This document shows positions 16,894 to 25,814 of a stretch of DNA of 64,000 nt, in pieces. Position numbers and translations under genes: made by a program. The notes below the pieces were generated by a model. The model did not search any database. It had not been told where the DNA came from and saw only the letters and a program-made list of their open reading frames with translations. Position 1 is the first letter of the stretch. Every line of letters starts with the position of its first letter. This stretch comes from Paenibacillus piri. GTDB lineage: Bacteria > Bacillota > Bacilli > Paenibacillales > NBRC-103111. The stretch is from NCBI RefSeq assembly GCF_004354045.1, contig NZ_SMRT01000015.1, positions 1 to 64,000 of the forward strand, given 5' to 3'.

Positions 16894-17326
16894 GGAAAAG
16901 ATGGAAGATGGTCGGTTGCACTACTCGCTCATTCCGATCCAAGTGCCCAGGTACAGATCGGAGATCTCAGCATCCATTCTAACTAAAAAATATCCAAAAC
17001 GCTTTTCGACTTGGTTGAGATGTATTTCATTGGATCTTCTGATTCTTGTACAACGTAATTTAAAAAAACTGACAATTACCTCATTTACCTTTTTATCGGC
17101 AAATAAATTATTAGAATTGAGTATGTTTAAAAATTACACTTAAATTAGCACTGTTGTTTATTAAAAGGTATTGTAACCATGGCCGGATATCGTTCCGGTC
17201 ATTTTTCTTTTGTAGTAATTACGGCTTGATATGAAACTACGGCATAGTAAATTCCCGAGGAAAAAACATGGAGGGAGAATTGGTACAGCAATAAATCGCA
17301 TGATGTCACTGTGAACATTCGTCTTC

Positions 17327-17970
17327 GTGATCCAAACACCAATAATTCTAATGGTGCCAATCCAACAGCAGGAATCTATCTTTTCTTACGAGGTAAGAGA
17401 CTTGAAAATCGGGGAAACGAGCTTCTTGATGAAGGCGAAACAATTTTTATTACTTGGTCTTGAGCATATTTTCACCGGTTATGATCATATTTTATTTGTC
17501 ATCAGTTTACTTTTCGGTTCACGAACGGTACGTCATATCCTCTCTTTGGTTACCGCATTCACCATAGCTCATAGTCTGACACTGGTGCTAGCGACTTTTG
17601 AGATCATTAGTTTACCAAGTAAATTAGTCGAATCCGCAATTGCCTTAAGTATTATCTATGTGGCATTACAGAACATATTCAACCAAGACTCAAAGCACCA
17701 TCCATTGATCGCTTTTGGTTTCGGACTTATTCATGGATTCGGGTTCGCCGGGATTTTAACTGAAATGCGGTTGGATGGAGCACATCTTGCCACATCGCTT
17801 TTGTTTTTCAACGTAGGTATAGAACTGGGACAAATTATCATAGTTTCCCTTGTATTTCATTTATCCTTTACTTTCGAAAAAGCTGGAATGCAAAATGGGT
17901 CATTCCGGCGCTTTCTACGGGAGTCTTTGCTTTTGGGCTCTTATGGTTTTTTCAGAGAGCCTTTCAATAA
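17327..17970 (+). pseudogene. HupE/UreJ-type membrane protein, frameshifted
   Basis: The body has the signature GLEHIFTGYDHILFVISLLF and IHGFGFAGILTEMRL with several membrane spans, matching the HupE/UreJ_2 family (putative nickel/cobalt-related permeases). Near 17850-17870 the frame breaks; the authentic end continues in a different frame as KSWNAKWVIPALSTG, then LLWFFQRAFQ and a stop at 17968-17970. The usual N-terminal extracytoplasmic region and signal peptide are also missing. Probably non-functional. Confidence 0.75.
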
Positions 17971-18350
17971 AAATCATCATAAAGTATTTTTATGCTATTA
18001 TCGTAACCGACCTCGTTGGGGGCGGCCCTCCTACAATGAGGAGGTATCCTGTCGCTCGACACTTGGCACCAGATAAAAGGCCTGCGTGATAACGTTCGGG
18101 GCAAGCTGTGTATTTAATCTGAGCGCCGCAGAGCGCCAAAGTTTGCTTTCCTTGCAAATCGACCCGAAAGCCCGGGATTTGAACGATTCAACGGAAAAGC
18201 CTGGAAAATCGGGTACGGTTAAGAAACTTCATTTGTCTGAATCGCAGCATGATTCCACAAATAAAGCTTTCGTGCCTTAGCGGGGGACGGTTCATTTATC
18301 CATCCAGATTGTGGTAATATGAGGTAGTTCATATTCAGGAGGTGCTTTCG
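17971..18350. other. Intergenic stretch, no supported gene
   Basis: A 64-codon open frame at 18086-18280 lacks a ribosome site and a recognisable family. The end of the stretch holds the ribosome site AGGAGGTG (18338-18345) of the broken acetyltransferase. Confidence 0.4.
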
Positions 18351-18561
18351 ATGAACCCTATAACGGTAAGAAAAGCGCAGACCGACGATGCAGCGGGGCG
18401 CAGGAAGGCTGCTCATGCGGACGCTCGAAGAATTCGGATACAAGCAGAACTGCAGCTACGTTATTCTTGTGTCGGAGAGCAAACGCGAGCCGTCGCATGC
18501 ATTTTATGAGTGGATCGGTTATTCCGCGGATCAGAGAGGGTTCAAAAAGCGTTTATTGTAG
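18351..18561 (+). pseudogene. GNAT acetyltransferase with large internal deletion
   Basis: The gene starts normally with AGGAGGTG and an ATG giving NPITVRKAQTDDAA, a standard GNAT N-terminus. It then jumps, in another frame, to GAGRLLMRTLEEFGY and HAFYEWIGYSADQRGFKKRL, the standard C-terminal third. Roughly 60-70 residues with the acetyl-CoA binding start are missing. The ends are well preserved, so the deletion is probably recent. Confidence 0.8.
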
Positions 18562-18605
18562 CAAGGTTAGGAAGAGGCGAGGCGGGATTAAACATAGAAG
18601 AAGCG

Positions 18606-18634
18606 GCAGCCGGTCCACTGGATCGGCTGCTTTG
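18606..18634. terminator. Stem-loop, possible terminator
   Basis: GCAGCCG (18606-18612) pairs with CGGCTGC (18624-18630), followed by TTTGG. It lies between the broken acetyltransferase and the convergent peroxiredoxin. Confidence 0.45.
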
Positions 18635-18715
18635 GTAAGTTGTAAAGCATAAGTTCCATACGCTGCTTTGCCGATCTTGATAGTCGCGCCCGCCCTTGAA
18701 GGACGGCGAAGCCGA

Positions 18716-19291
18716 TTATTCCGGGGGACGGACGGTCTCGCCCGCAGCTGCAAAGCTGTCGATGGCGTCCATCGGCAAGTGATCCGTTATTAATCGGCCA
18801 TAGTGCGCTATCTGCACGATGCCATCCTCGTCAATCAAAAACTCGGCCGGAATGCGGTTCATGTTGGAGCCTTCCTCCGGAGTCAGGGCAAAGCCTTCCG
18901 CCGCTGCCTCGGCAACAAACGGGTGCGTATTTACGTCGGCTATGGTTGCTTGCGTTTTCTCCTCGGATACTTCAACGCGGTACAGGTCGTAGAGGCTTGC
19001 TTGCGGATCGGCAATTAACGGAAACGGCGCCTCCTGCCGGCCGACGTACCGGGATAAATTAAAGTCCGGCGATTCGAACACCGCCAGCACCTCCAGACCT
19101 TGTCCGTGCCACCGGGGATAGTGCCTGATCATGTGCCGTACCCGCAAATTGCACAGCGCGCAGGCCGCGTTGCGAAAAAACGCGAGCAAAACTTTGCGTC
19201 CGCGCAGATCGGACAAGCGGAGCGGGACATTGTCCATGCCGCTGAACTCGAAATCAGGAGCGGCCGCTCCCTTGCGTAGTGGAATGCTCAT
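18716..19291 (-). CDS. AhpC/TSA-family peroxiredoxin-like protein
   Basis: A 191-residue thioredoxin-fold protein with GAAAPDFEFSGMDNVPLRLS, LLAFFRNAACALCNLRVRHM (two cysteines as C-x-x-C at the active-site position), and AEFLIDEDGIVQIAHYGRL. Family members reduce peroxides or act as thiol oxidoreductases; the CALC motif in place of TxxC fits the AhpC/TSA-like AlkyHydroP_2 group. ATG 19291 has AGGAGG nine bases upstream. The Crp/Fnr gene lies just upstream on the same strand and may control it. Confidence 0.82.
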   Translation of the reverse strand: MSIPLRKGAAAPDFEFSGMDNVPLRLSDLRGRKVLLAFFRNAACALCNLRVRHMIRHYPRWHGQGLEVLAVFESPDFNLSRYVGRQEAPFPLIADPQASLYDLYRVEVSEEKTQATIADVNTHPFVAEAAAEGFALTPEEGSNMNRIPAEFLIDEDGIVQIAHYGRLITDHLPMDAIDSFAAAGETVRPPE

Positions 19292-19367
19292 TATAATATG
19301 CCTCCTGGTCATGTGATGAATCTGGCTCAATTTGAACCGATTGACACGACTATATCAGGAGTTCGTA

Positions 19368-20048
19368 TTATAATTCTGTGACCAGGTCACCAACGAACGA
19401 CGATAATGCTTCCCGTTCCAAAACCGAGATGCGACCCCGTCCCGTAGCGATCCAGCCTTTCTTGTGCATGCGGCTTAACACACGGCTGATGACTTCGCGA
19501 GCCGAACCAAGTTCGGCGGATAATTGCTGATGCGTGCTCCGGATTGTCGGCTGCTGCTCGGACGTCAGCCTCAGCAGCAATTCGGCGAGCCGCGCGTCCA
19601 GCGGCTTTGCGATTTTACCGGTCAGAAGCTCGCTCATGCGGATCAGGCCATCCATCATATTGCCGAACACCGCATTCCGCACTGGCGCATACTCTTGAAT
19701 CCAGCGGAGGAACGAGCTTTTTTCCACGAACAATGCCGTCACCTCGGTTTCTGCGGTCATGGCGCCGGGATAATCGCGTTCGCTTAAGCCGCTTAATACC
19801 ATGAAGGCGCATATATCACCGGGTGACAGCCGGTTGGCGATCATTTCGCGGCCGCTTTCGGCAATCGTCGAGATCCGAACTGTTCCGGCAATGAGAAACA
19901 GTGCATATTTGGCGGCTTCTTCAGCCCGGAATAAGCCGGCTGCGGGTGGAAAAGTTTTTAGCCGGGGCTGAGCGGCGGCCCATTCCTCAGCAGAGACGGC
20001 CCGAAAACAGGGGAAAGTGTCATATAGCTCTTGAAGGTCATGGTTCAT
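19368..20048 (-). CDS. Crp/Fnr-family transcriptional regulator
   Basis: A 226-residue regulator with an N-terminal cyclic-nucleotide-binding-type beta barrel (LFLIAGTVRISTIAESGREM, RLSPGDICAF) and a C-terminal winged helix (TIRSTHQQLSAELGSAREVI, RVLSRMHKKGWI). There is no N-terminal Fe-S cysteine cluster; only Cys residues near the start and in SPGDIC are seen, so redox sensing as in Fnr is not supported. It is immediately upstream of the peroxiredoxin. Confidence 0.9.
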   Translation of the reverse strand: MNHDLQELYDTFPCFRAVSAEEWAAAQPRLKTFPPAAGLFRAEEAAKYALFLIAGTVRISTIAESGREMIANRLSPGDICAFMVLSGLSERDYPGAMTAETEVTALFVEKSSFLRWIQEYAPVRNAVFGNMMDGLIRMSELLTGKIAKPLDARLAELLLRLTSEQQPTIRSTHQQLSAELGSAREVISRVLSRMHKKGWIATGRGRISVLEREALSSFVGDLVTEL

Positions 20049-20164
20049 GGCGTCTTCTCCGTTCGGATCGATGAATAATTTTATTATAAAGCACAGGCGG
20101 TTGTTGTTGAAATTAAGAGGAAGGATCGGGGATTATCCGTATCGAAGGTAGAAGCATCAATTTC

Positions 20165-20416
20165 GTGGGGGGATGCGCGCTGAAATATATTGAATTCGGT
20201 TTTGGCAATACGTGGCTTGTCCGAACTGAAACCGAGCTGGATGACGGGACGGAATTCGAACAGAAAGGTATCGTCGGTCCGATAACGTTCCGCTCGTTCT
20301 ATGTAAGGATTTGGTTAGGCAAAACCGTACTCATTGCGGACTTGAAGCAAGGTATAAAAATAAGCAGGAAAAACCGGAATGCGGTAAAGTTTATTTTAGG
20401 GATAACAAGCCTCTGA
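20165..20416 (+). CDS. DUF3977-like small protein
   Basis: The sequence KYIEFGFGNTWLVRTETELD followed by EQKGIVGPITFRSFYVRIW matches the small DUF3977 proteins of Bacilli, which usually begin MKYIEFG. Here the codon at that Met position is CTG (20180-20182), with GGGGGGA just upstream; the only standard in-frame start is GTG at 20165. The ATG at 20173 is out of frame. Either a CTG start or a short extension is used. Function unknown. Confidence 0.65.
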   Translation: MGGCALKYIEFGFGNTWLVRTETELDDGTEFEQKGIVGPITFRSFYVRIWLGKTVLIADLKQGIKISRKNRNAVKFILGITSL

Positions 20417-20738
20417 AAGTCCGGCGGTTAACTGCCGCTAAGGGCAGAACCGTTGTGAAGCAGCGTCAGCGTTTACCTTCATCTCCGGATTTCAAACGCG
20501 TGATCGGCTCCTTCCATTCCGCTCATATGGGGAACTAACGTCGATCACAGCTATGATAGAGCATTCAGAGAGGGGGCGGTACGGCTGACCGGCCATATAA
20601 AATATAGTCGGCCGCCGGACTCAAAAGCCATGCAGCTGTACTTATCGCCGATGTATTCGGACTGGTATTGCAGCCAGCGGCTTAATCGTCGGCCGATCAA
20701 CCGGTTCCCCTCAAATGAATGAAATCATTCCGAGCCCG
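20417..20738. other. Intergenic stretch with possible gene remnant
   Basis: On the minus strand a 58-codon frame without a start (20725-20551) contains SRWLQYQSEYIGDKYSCMAF and RLYFIWPVSRTAPS, which looks like a decayed protein. It directly follows the ArsR gene, where an SRPBCC gene is often found, but I cannot assign it. Confidence 0.3.
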
Positions 20739-21062
20739 TTATTTCTTTTCCTTATCCTGCAATTGCTGAAGGTAAGCGTCCAAGCGGTCGAATCGCTCCT
20801 TCCAGAGACGGCGGTACGAATCCAGCCAGTCGTCCATTTCCCGGAACGGCTCCGGCTTAAGCCTGTAAATCCGCCGGTTGGCGACCGCGTGCAGCTCGAC
20901 GATCCCGGCCTCAAGCAGAACGCGGAGATGTTTGGATGCCTGGGGCTGACGGAGCTGCAGCCGTTCGGCGATTTCCCCGACGGTAAGGGGACCTTCCCGC
21001 AGCAATTCAACGATGTGCAGACGGTTAGGCTCGGCAAGTGCGCTTAATGTTGTTGTATCCAT
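20739..21062 (-). CDS. ArsR-family transcriptional regulator
   Basis: A 107-residue winged-helix protein: LAEPNRLHIVELLREGPLTV, then GEIAERLQLRQPQASKHLRV and RRIYRLKPEPFREMDDWLDS. The C-terminal helix (SYRRLWKERFDRLDAYLQQL) is typical of regulators paired with SRPBCC/AHSA1 proteins, but that partner is absent or decayed downstream. Confidence 0.88.
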   Translation of the reverse strand: MDTTTLSALAEPNRLHIVELLREGPLTVGEIAERLQLRQPQASKHLRVLLEAGIVELHAVANRRIYRLKPEPFREMDDWLDSYRRLWKERFDRLDAYLQQLQDKEKK

Positions 21063-21241
21063 AGCAAGATTATTCCTTCATAAATCGATTCTCTGTATAA
21101 ATCGCGAGTGAATGTATAGGTTTCAGCTTATATCAATCCTCCCGCATTCATGGTTCGAGCATTATCTCTAATTAAAACATACCATAAATGGAATATTCCC
21201 GCAAATGAATATTCGAATTGGTTTTCATACAGCTCCAAAGC

Positions 21242-21271
21242 TTGACAGGAACTGTTCATTATGCATATAAT
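21242..21271 (+). promoter_or_regulatory. Sigma-A promoter of the thrS-type gene
   Basis: TTGACA (21242-21247), 18-base spacer, TATAAT (21266-21271), consensus in both boxes, about 15 bases before the first T-box leader. Confidence 0.85.
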
Positions 21272-21282
21272 TGAAAAAATTA

Positions 21283-21531
21283 ATTGCTGAGATCAAGGAC
21301 ATGAATCCTGAGCGATCCCGCACAGAGAGAGGGGACAACGGCTGCAATCCCCTTCGGCGATTTCCGGGCATTTACCCCCTTGTAGCTGTGATCTGGAAAT
21401 CGTGCCTTGGCATGAGAGTATAAATCACCGGGTATTCCCGTTACCGAAACTTGAGGATTCGCGCAAGCCGCGGATCGAATTAGGGTGGAACCACGATGCA
21501 CGCGTCCCTTACCGGGATGGGTGCATTTTTT
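21283..21531 (+). promoter_or_regulatory. T-box riboswitch, first of two
   Basis: The stem I base is GATCA.AGG (from 21291) with a matching CCTTG and TGATC; an AGAGAG element and GGCTG lie in the arm. An ACC (Thr) triplet in CATTTACCCC lies where the specifier is expected. The T-box AGGGTGGAACCACG is at 21482-21495 and the terminator ATGCAC...GTGCAT with TTTTTT ends at 21531. Uncharged tRNA-Thr would favour the antiterminator. Confidence 0.9.
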
Positions 21532-21559
21532 GTTGGGTGAATTGAAAAAACGAATAGAT

Positions 21560-21810
21560 CTGAGCTTTGATCAAGGACATGAATCCTGAACGACACCGCG
21601 CAGAGAGAGGGGACAACGGCTGCAATCCCCTTCGGTGGTCGCCGGCATTTACCCCCTTGTAGCTGTGATCTGGAAATCGTGCTTCGGCATGAGAGTATAG
21701 GTCGCCGGGTATTCCCGTTACAGAAACTCGAGGATTCGCGCAAATCGCGAATCGAATTAGGGTGGAACCACGAATGCACGCGTCCCTTACCGGGATGGGT
21801 GTATTTTTTA
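21560..21810 (+). promoter_or_regulatory. T-box riboswitch, second of two
   Basis: A near-copy of the first leader, shifted by about 278 bases, with the same GATCAAGGACATGAATCCTG start, AGAGAG element, ACC in CATTTACCCC, and T-box AGGGTGGAACCACG at 21759-21772. Its own terminator (21774-21803, then a T-run) lies 25-30 bases before the start codon. Two terminators in series demand two tRNA events for read-through. Confidence 0.9.
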
Positions 21811-21834
21811 TTTTAATAAGAGGGGTGAACTCGC

Positions 21835-23748
21835 ATGAAATCAATGATTGAGCTTGAATTTCCGAATGGGGCGAGAAAGGAATTGTCCGCCGGGGTGACT
21901 TCCATGGAAATTGCGGCGGCAGTCGGCAGCAATTTAGCGAAGAAAGCGATCGCGGGAAGGCTGAACGGTCGACTGATCGATCTGCGCACGCCGATTCACG
22001 AAAGCGGCACGATTGAAATTGTAGTTGCGGACGACGAGGACGGCTTGTACATCATTCGCCATAGCGCCGCGCATTTGATGGCCCAGGCGCTCAAGAGACT
22101 GTATCCCGATGTGAAGCTGGGGATCGGGCCCGTAATCGAAGCCGGCTTCTACTACGATATCGACACGTCCGCAACCATATCGGTAGAGGAGCTTGCTCGT
22201 ATTGAAGCCGAGATGAAAAAGATCGCCGCGGAAAATTACGACATTCACCGACGGATTGTAACCGGGAAAGAAGCTGTACATGTGTTTGAACAGATAGGGG
22301 ATAATTTAAAGCTGGAGCTGATCCGGGATATACCGGCAGGCGAACAGGTTGCGCTCTATGAGCAGGGAGAGTTTGTCGATCTTTGCCGCGGGCCTCATGT
22401 TCCTTCGACCGGTAAACTATCGTCATTCAAGCTGTTGAGCGTTGCGGGTGCCTATTGGCGCGGCGACAGCAATAACAAGATGCTGCAGCGAATATATGGA
22501 ACGGCGTTTTCGAATAAGTCGGAGCTGGATGCTTACCTGGCCTTCCTGGAGGAAGCGAGAAAGCGGGATCACCGGAAGCTGGGAAAACAATTGGAGCTGT
22601 TCATGTTTTCAGAGGAAGCTCCCGGTATGCCGTTTTACTTGCCCAAAGGCCAGGTGATCCGCAACGAGCTGGAACGGTTGTCAAGAGAATTGCAGCTGCA
22701 ATACGGTTACGAAGAAGTTCGTACGCCGTTGATGATGAACCAGCGGCTTTGGGAGGAGTCCGGGCACTGGGAGCATTATCATGAAAATATGTATTTTACG
22801 GAAATCGATGACCGGAGTTTCGCCCTGAAGCCTATGAATTGTCCCGGACATATGCTTATTTACCAAAATCAATTGCGTTCCTACCGCGATCTGCCGATAC
22901 GGATGGCCGAATTCGGGCAAGTGCACCGGCATGAATTCAGCGGGGCGCTTAACGGCATGCTGCGCGTCCGCACGTTTTGTCAGGACGATGCGCATATTTT
23001 CGCGACACCGGATCAGATTGAAGAAGAGATTAAACAAGTGATTCGACTGATCGGTCAAATGTACTCCGTATTCGGGTTTTCATACACGATTGAACTGTCG
23101 ACAAGACCGGAGAAATCGATGGGCAGCGACGTTCTGTGGGAGCGGGCGGAAGGGGCGCTTCGCCAAGTGCTGCAGGAGCTTGCGATCGATTATAAGCTTA
23201 ATCCGGGAGACGGAGCGTTTTATGGGCCGAAGATCGATTTTCATATTAAAGACGCGTTAAACCGCAGCCATCAGTGTGCGACGATTCAGCTCGATTTTCA
23301 AATGCCGATGAAATTCAACCTGCATTATGTAGACGAAGATAATCGAAAAGTGCATCCGATCGTCATTCATCGTGCCGTTTACGGTTCGATCGACCGTTTC
23401 TTCGGCATTCTTATCGAGCATTACGCAGGTGCGTTTCCAGTGTGGCTGGCCCCGGTTCAGGCCATGGTAATCCCTGTCTCCGATAAGCATGCGGACTACG
23501 CCCGGCGGGTTGTTGCGGCATTGCGGCAAGCGGGCATCCGGGGAGAGCTGGACAACAGAAGCGAGAAGATGGGATATAAGATCCGCAGCGCGCAATTGCA
23601 AAAAATCCCTTATACGCTTGTTGCAGGCAACGCGGAGCTGGAGCACGAAGCCGTTTCGGTTAGAAAATATGGGGAAACGGGCAGCAATTCCGTGCTGTTG
23701 GACCCGTTGATTAACGGGATTAAGGAAGAGATACAAGCGCGTATATAA
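21835..23748 (+). CDS. thrS: Threonyl-tRNA synthetase
   Basis: A 637-residue class II synthetase that charges tRNA-Thr. Order: TGS domain (residues 1-65), editing domain with HSAAH (about 74-78) and the distant LCRGPHVPSTG, catalytic core with zinc ligands in MNCPGHM and FGQVHRHE, motif 3 IHRAVYGSIDRFFGILIEHY, then the anticodon-binding domain (PVWLAPVQAMVIPVS). The motif 2 region reads LRVRTFCQDDAHIF, where the common form is RVRGFTQDDAHIF. Bacilli often carry two versions (ThrS, ThrZ); tandem T-boxes and this variant make a ThrZ-like second copy plausible. Ribosome site AGAGGGG. Confidence 0.93.
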   Translation: MKSMIELEFPNGARKELSAGVTSMEIAAAVGSNLAKKAIAGRLNGRLIDLRTPIHESGTIEIVVADDEDGLYIIRHSAAHLMAQALKRLYPDVKLGIGPVIEAGFYYDIDTSATISVEELARIEAEMKKIAAENYDIHRRIVTGKEAVHVFEQIGDNLKLELIRDIPAGEQVALYEQGEFVDLCRGPHVPSTGKLSSFKLLSVAGAYWRGDSNNKMLQRIYGTAFSNKSELDAYLAFLEEARKRDHRKLGKQLELFMFSEEAPGMPFYLPKGQVIRNELERLSRELQLQYGYEEVRTPLMMNQRLWEESGHWEHYHENMYFTEIDDRSFALKPMNCPGHMLIYQNQLRSYRDLPIRMAEFGQVHRHEFSGALNGMLRVRTFCQDDAHIFATPDQIEEEIKQVIRLIGQMYSVFGFSYTIELSTRPEKSMGSDVLWERAEGALRQVLQELAIDYKLNPGDGAFYGPKIDFHIKDALNRSHQCATIQLDFQMPMKFNLHYVDEDNRKVHPIVIHRAVYGSIDRFFGILIEHYAGAFPVWLAPVQAMVIPVSDKHADYARRVVAALRQAGIRGELDNRSEKMGYKIRSAQLQKIPYTLVAGNAELEHEAVSVRKYGETGSNSVLLDPLINGIKEEIQARI

Positions 23749-23827
23749 TCCGGGATATACGTAAACGAATGGGCTCGCTGCATGTTTGAAAGTCAAGTGA
23801 AAAAAAAGCGGAGGGGAGGGAAGCGTT

Positions 23828-23863
23828 CCTGACAAACTGTTGTCAGGGTAGCCGTCGTATAAT
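23828..23863. promoter_or_regulatory. Palindrome and -10 box before the DinB gene
   Basis: CCTGACAA (23828-23835) and TTGTCAGG (23840-23847) form a perfect inverted repeat, followed by TATAAT (23858-23863) without a good -35 at normal spacing. It may be a regulator site. Confidence 0.4.
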
Positions 23864-23917
23864 AGCCATATAGAGCAATCGCAATAAAATGAAACGACAA
23901 ACGGGAGGTTTTTTCCA

Positions 23918-24427
23918 ATGAAGCATACAGCGGTGAACATGCACGACTACCATGTTTGGGCGAATCAAACGATGTTCGGACGGTTAAAGGAACTCCCGGA
24001 AGTGTACAATCAGGAGGTGCAAAGCGTATTTCCTACCGTATCCAAGGTCATGGCCCATATTTATTTGACCGACCTCTGTTGGTTTGACATTCTTTCCGGA
24101 GCAAGCATGGCAGAGGCGCTGTCCGTCGGCCACGGCCCGTTGAAGGAACAGACGGAATCGAAAAGCATCGGCGAATTGGAGGCGTTATACGCGCAGTTGG
24201 CGGAGAAGTACCGGGCTTATTTCAGTCAGCAGCCCGATTTGGAACAAACGTTGACACTGGATAACCCGTACGCCGGGATACGGGATACCAGCGTGACGGA
24301 AATCATTCTTCAGGTGGTCAATCACGGAACGTACCACCGCGGCAATATCACGGCGATGCTGCGGCAAATGGGGCATGCCTCGGTCATGACGGAGCTCGGC
24401 TTATTCTGGCACGTCGGGCCAAACTGA
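23918..24427 (+). CDS. DinB-family protein
   Basis: A 169-residue four-helix-bundle protein of the DinB/YfiT fold, with the three-histidine metal site suggested by MAHIYLTDLCWFD and the conserved NHGTYHRGNITAMLRQMGH. Members bind a divalent metal and some are thiol transferases; the specific role is unknown. GGGAGGTTTTTTCC precedes the ATG. The palindrome at 23828-23847 may regulate it. Confidence 0.85.
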   Translation: MKHTAVNMHDYHVWANQTMFGRLKELPEVYNQEVQSVFPTVSKVMAHIYLTDLCWFDILSGASMAEALSVGHGPLKEQTESKSIGELEALYAQLAEKYRAYFSQQPDLEQTLTLDNPYAGIRDTSVTEIILQVVNHGTYHRGNITAMLRQMGHASVMTELGLFWHVGPN

Positions 24428-24523
24428 TGGGCTCGCCGCTCCTGCGGAGCAGCTCCCGATTCACACGCTGTCAAGGAGCCATCGGCTCCTGCCGGCAATC
24501 TGCGCAGCCAATCGAGCAGCGCT

Positions 24524-24553
24524 CTTGCGGAGCCGGCCTTCAGCCGGCGCAAG
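24524..24553. terminator. Stem-loop between convergent genes
   Basis: CTTGCG plus GCCGGC pair with GCCGG plus CGCAAG around a short loop. It lies between DinB and the convergent membrane-protein gene; no long T-run. Confidence 0.4.
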
Positions 24554-24583
24554 CAGCAACGTGAAGGTCGGCCGCCCCGTTGC

Positions 24584-25135
24584 TTATGAATTAGGGGTGA
24601 TCGTGGAGCTTCTTTGCCCCCACGGCTTAAAGACGGAAATTGCAATCATGGATACGAGAGAAACGGCTTGCAGCACAAGTCCGATCCACAGTTGAATCGC
24701 ATTCACCTTAAATTCAGGAAGCAGCATTGCCCCCAGACCTTCCGCTGATACGATGGAAAGACCCTTCAGACTCCAGATGTAAAAACCGATTGGGCCGATC
24801 ACGATCGTTAACAATGTTAATCCTTCCTTGGCTATAATCCAATAGTAGCGAAACAATCCCCAATGAGTCAGCACCGAAAGCAGGATGCCGGTGACTGCTG
24901 TACCGATCGTCGCTGCCCGGACACCTGTTCGGGCTAACAGATGAAAGATGGTATAGCAAGCTTGAAGCACGTCCCGGTTGTCCGCAAACAATGCGGCAAT
25001 GCTCAGGATCACGATAACAACCGTTTCTCCAAGCATAATACCGGCGAATGCAAGATGGGCGGTTAACAGCCACTTCTTTTGATTTTTCGAAAGCTTTAAC
25101 GAAATCAGCTCCTTTCCAAGCCGAACAGGCTGCAT
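24584..25135 (-). CDS. DUF2269-like membrane protein
   Basis: A protein of up to 183 residues with four predicted membrane spans, including WLLTAHLAFAGIMLGETVVI and GILLSVLTHWGLFRYYWIIA. The latter block recurs in the decayed relative at 35.3-35.9 kb (GILLSLWTQWGLVKHYWVLI), so it is a small paralogous family here. The start is uncertain: the first ATG has a ribosome site too close, while AAAGGAG precedes a non-standard codon further in. It follows the DUF6220-like gene, likely in one operon. Confidence 0.65.
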   Translation of the reverse strand: MQPVRLGKELISLKLSKNQKKWLLTAHLAFAGIMLGETVVIVILSIAALFADNRDVLQACYTIFHLLARTGVRAATIGTAVTGILLSVLTHWGLFRYYWIIAKEGLTLLTIVIGPIGFYIWSLKGLSIVSAEGLGAMLLPEFKVNAIQLWIGLVLQAVSLVSMIAISVFKPWGQRSSTITPNS

Positions 25136-25171
25136 ACTCCCCCTTAGTACGATCGGTAAATCGTTTGCAGC

Positions 25172-25588
25172 TTATACCTGCGACGCGCGAGTTTTTACTG
25201 TAATAACGGAACCCCAAAATAATAGCAGCGCAATGACCGGATGAAGCGCAGCCAAAACCCACACGGAAGCGAATACGTTTATGGTCATGAACTGCAGCAC
25301 GATTAGCGCCAGCAGCCCAAGGCTGACCCAGCGCTTGGAACCGCGTATACGTCCGACCAAAGACAGCAGAAACATCATAAGCGGAACCATGGCGAAAAGC
25401 TGCACGAAAGCTTTATGCATCCCCCAATCGGCCGGGTTGACGAAAACGGCCATGCCCGCCAGGAAAACTTGCCCGACAATACAAATAAGAAACAACCATG
25501 CAAACAAGGTATAGAAGGCCCGACCTACCCGTACCAGAGCGGACGGCTTAACGATGTCAACGGTAATAGGGTTTGTTTGTTGTTCCAC
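25172..25588 (-). CDS. DUF6220-like membrane protein
   Basis: A 138-residue protein with four membrane spans (LFAWLFLICIVGQVFLAGMA, LFAMVPLMMFLLSLVG, LGLLALIVLQFMTINVF, ALHPVIALLLFWGSVI). GQxFLAGxAVF and the His in LHPV fit the DUF6220 family. Start taken as GTG 25588 with AGGGGG seven bases upstream. Function unknown; co-oriented with the DUF2269-like gene and divergent from the two-component system. Confidence 0.7.
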   Translation of the reverse strand: MEQQTNPITVDIVKPSALVRVGRAFYTLFAWLFLICIVGQVFLAGMAVFVNPADWGMHKAFVQLFAMVPLMMFLLSLVGRIRGSKRWVSLGLLALIVLQFMTINVFASVWVLAALHPVIALLLFWGSVITVKTRASQV

Positions 25589-25814
25589 GGGAATTCCCCC
25601 TTCATTCAAAAGTAAGCCGCAGCAATCCCCCACAGCTTGCATACGACCGGATGGTTTCTATTGTAGACGGCAACTCTCACAAAGGAATGGAGGAATCGGT
25701 CACAATACGATCACAAGCCTTCTCGAATCGCCGGAAGTGAGCATGGAAACCGATGAACATGATACAATGGATGGAAATATGAAGTCTGGATGCTATCAGG
25801 TGAAGGAGGCCCCC

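Noticed and set aside
19378..19390. Palindrome GTGACCAGGTCAC near the Crp/Fnr gene end
   Set aside because: It lies in the last codons of the gene and its bases are explained by coding; not at a promoter position for the next gene that I can justify.
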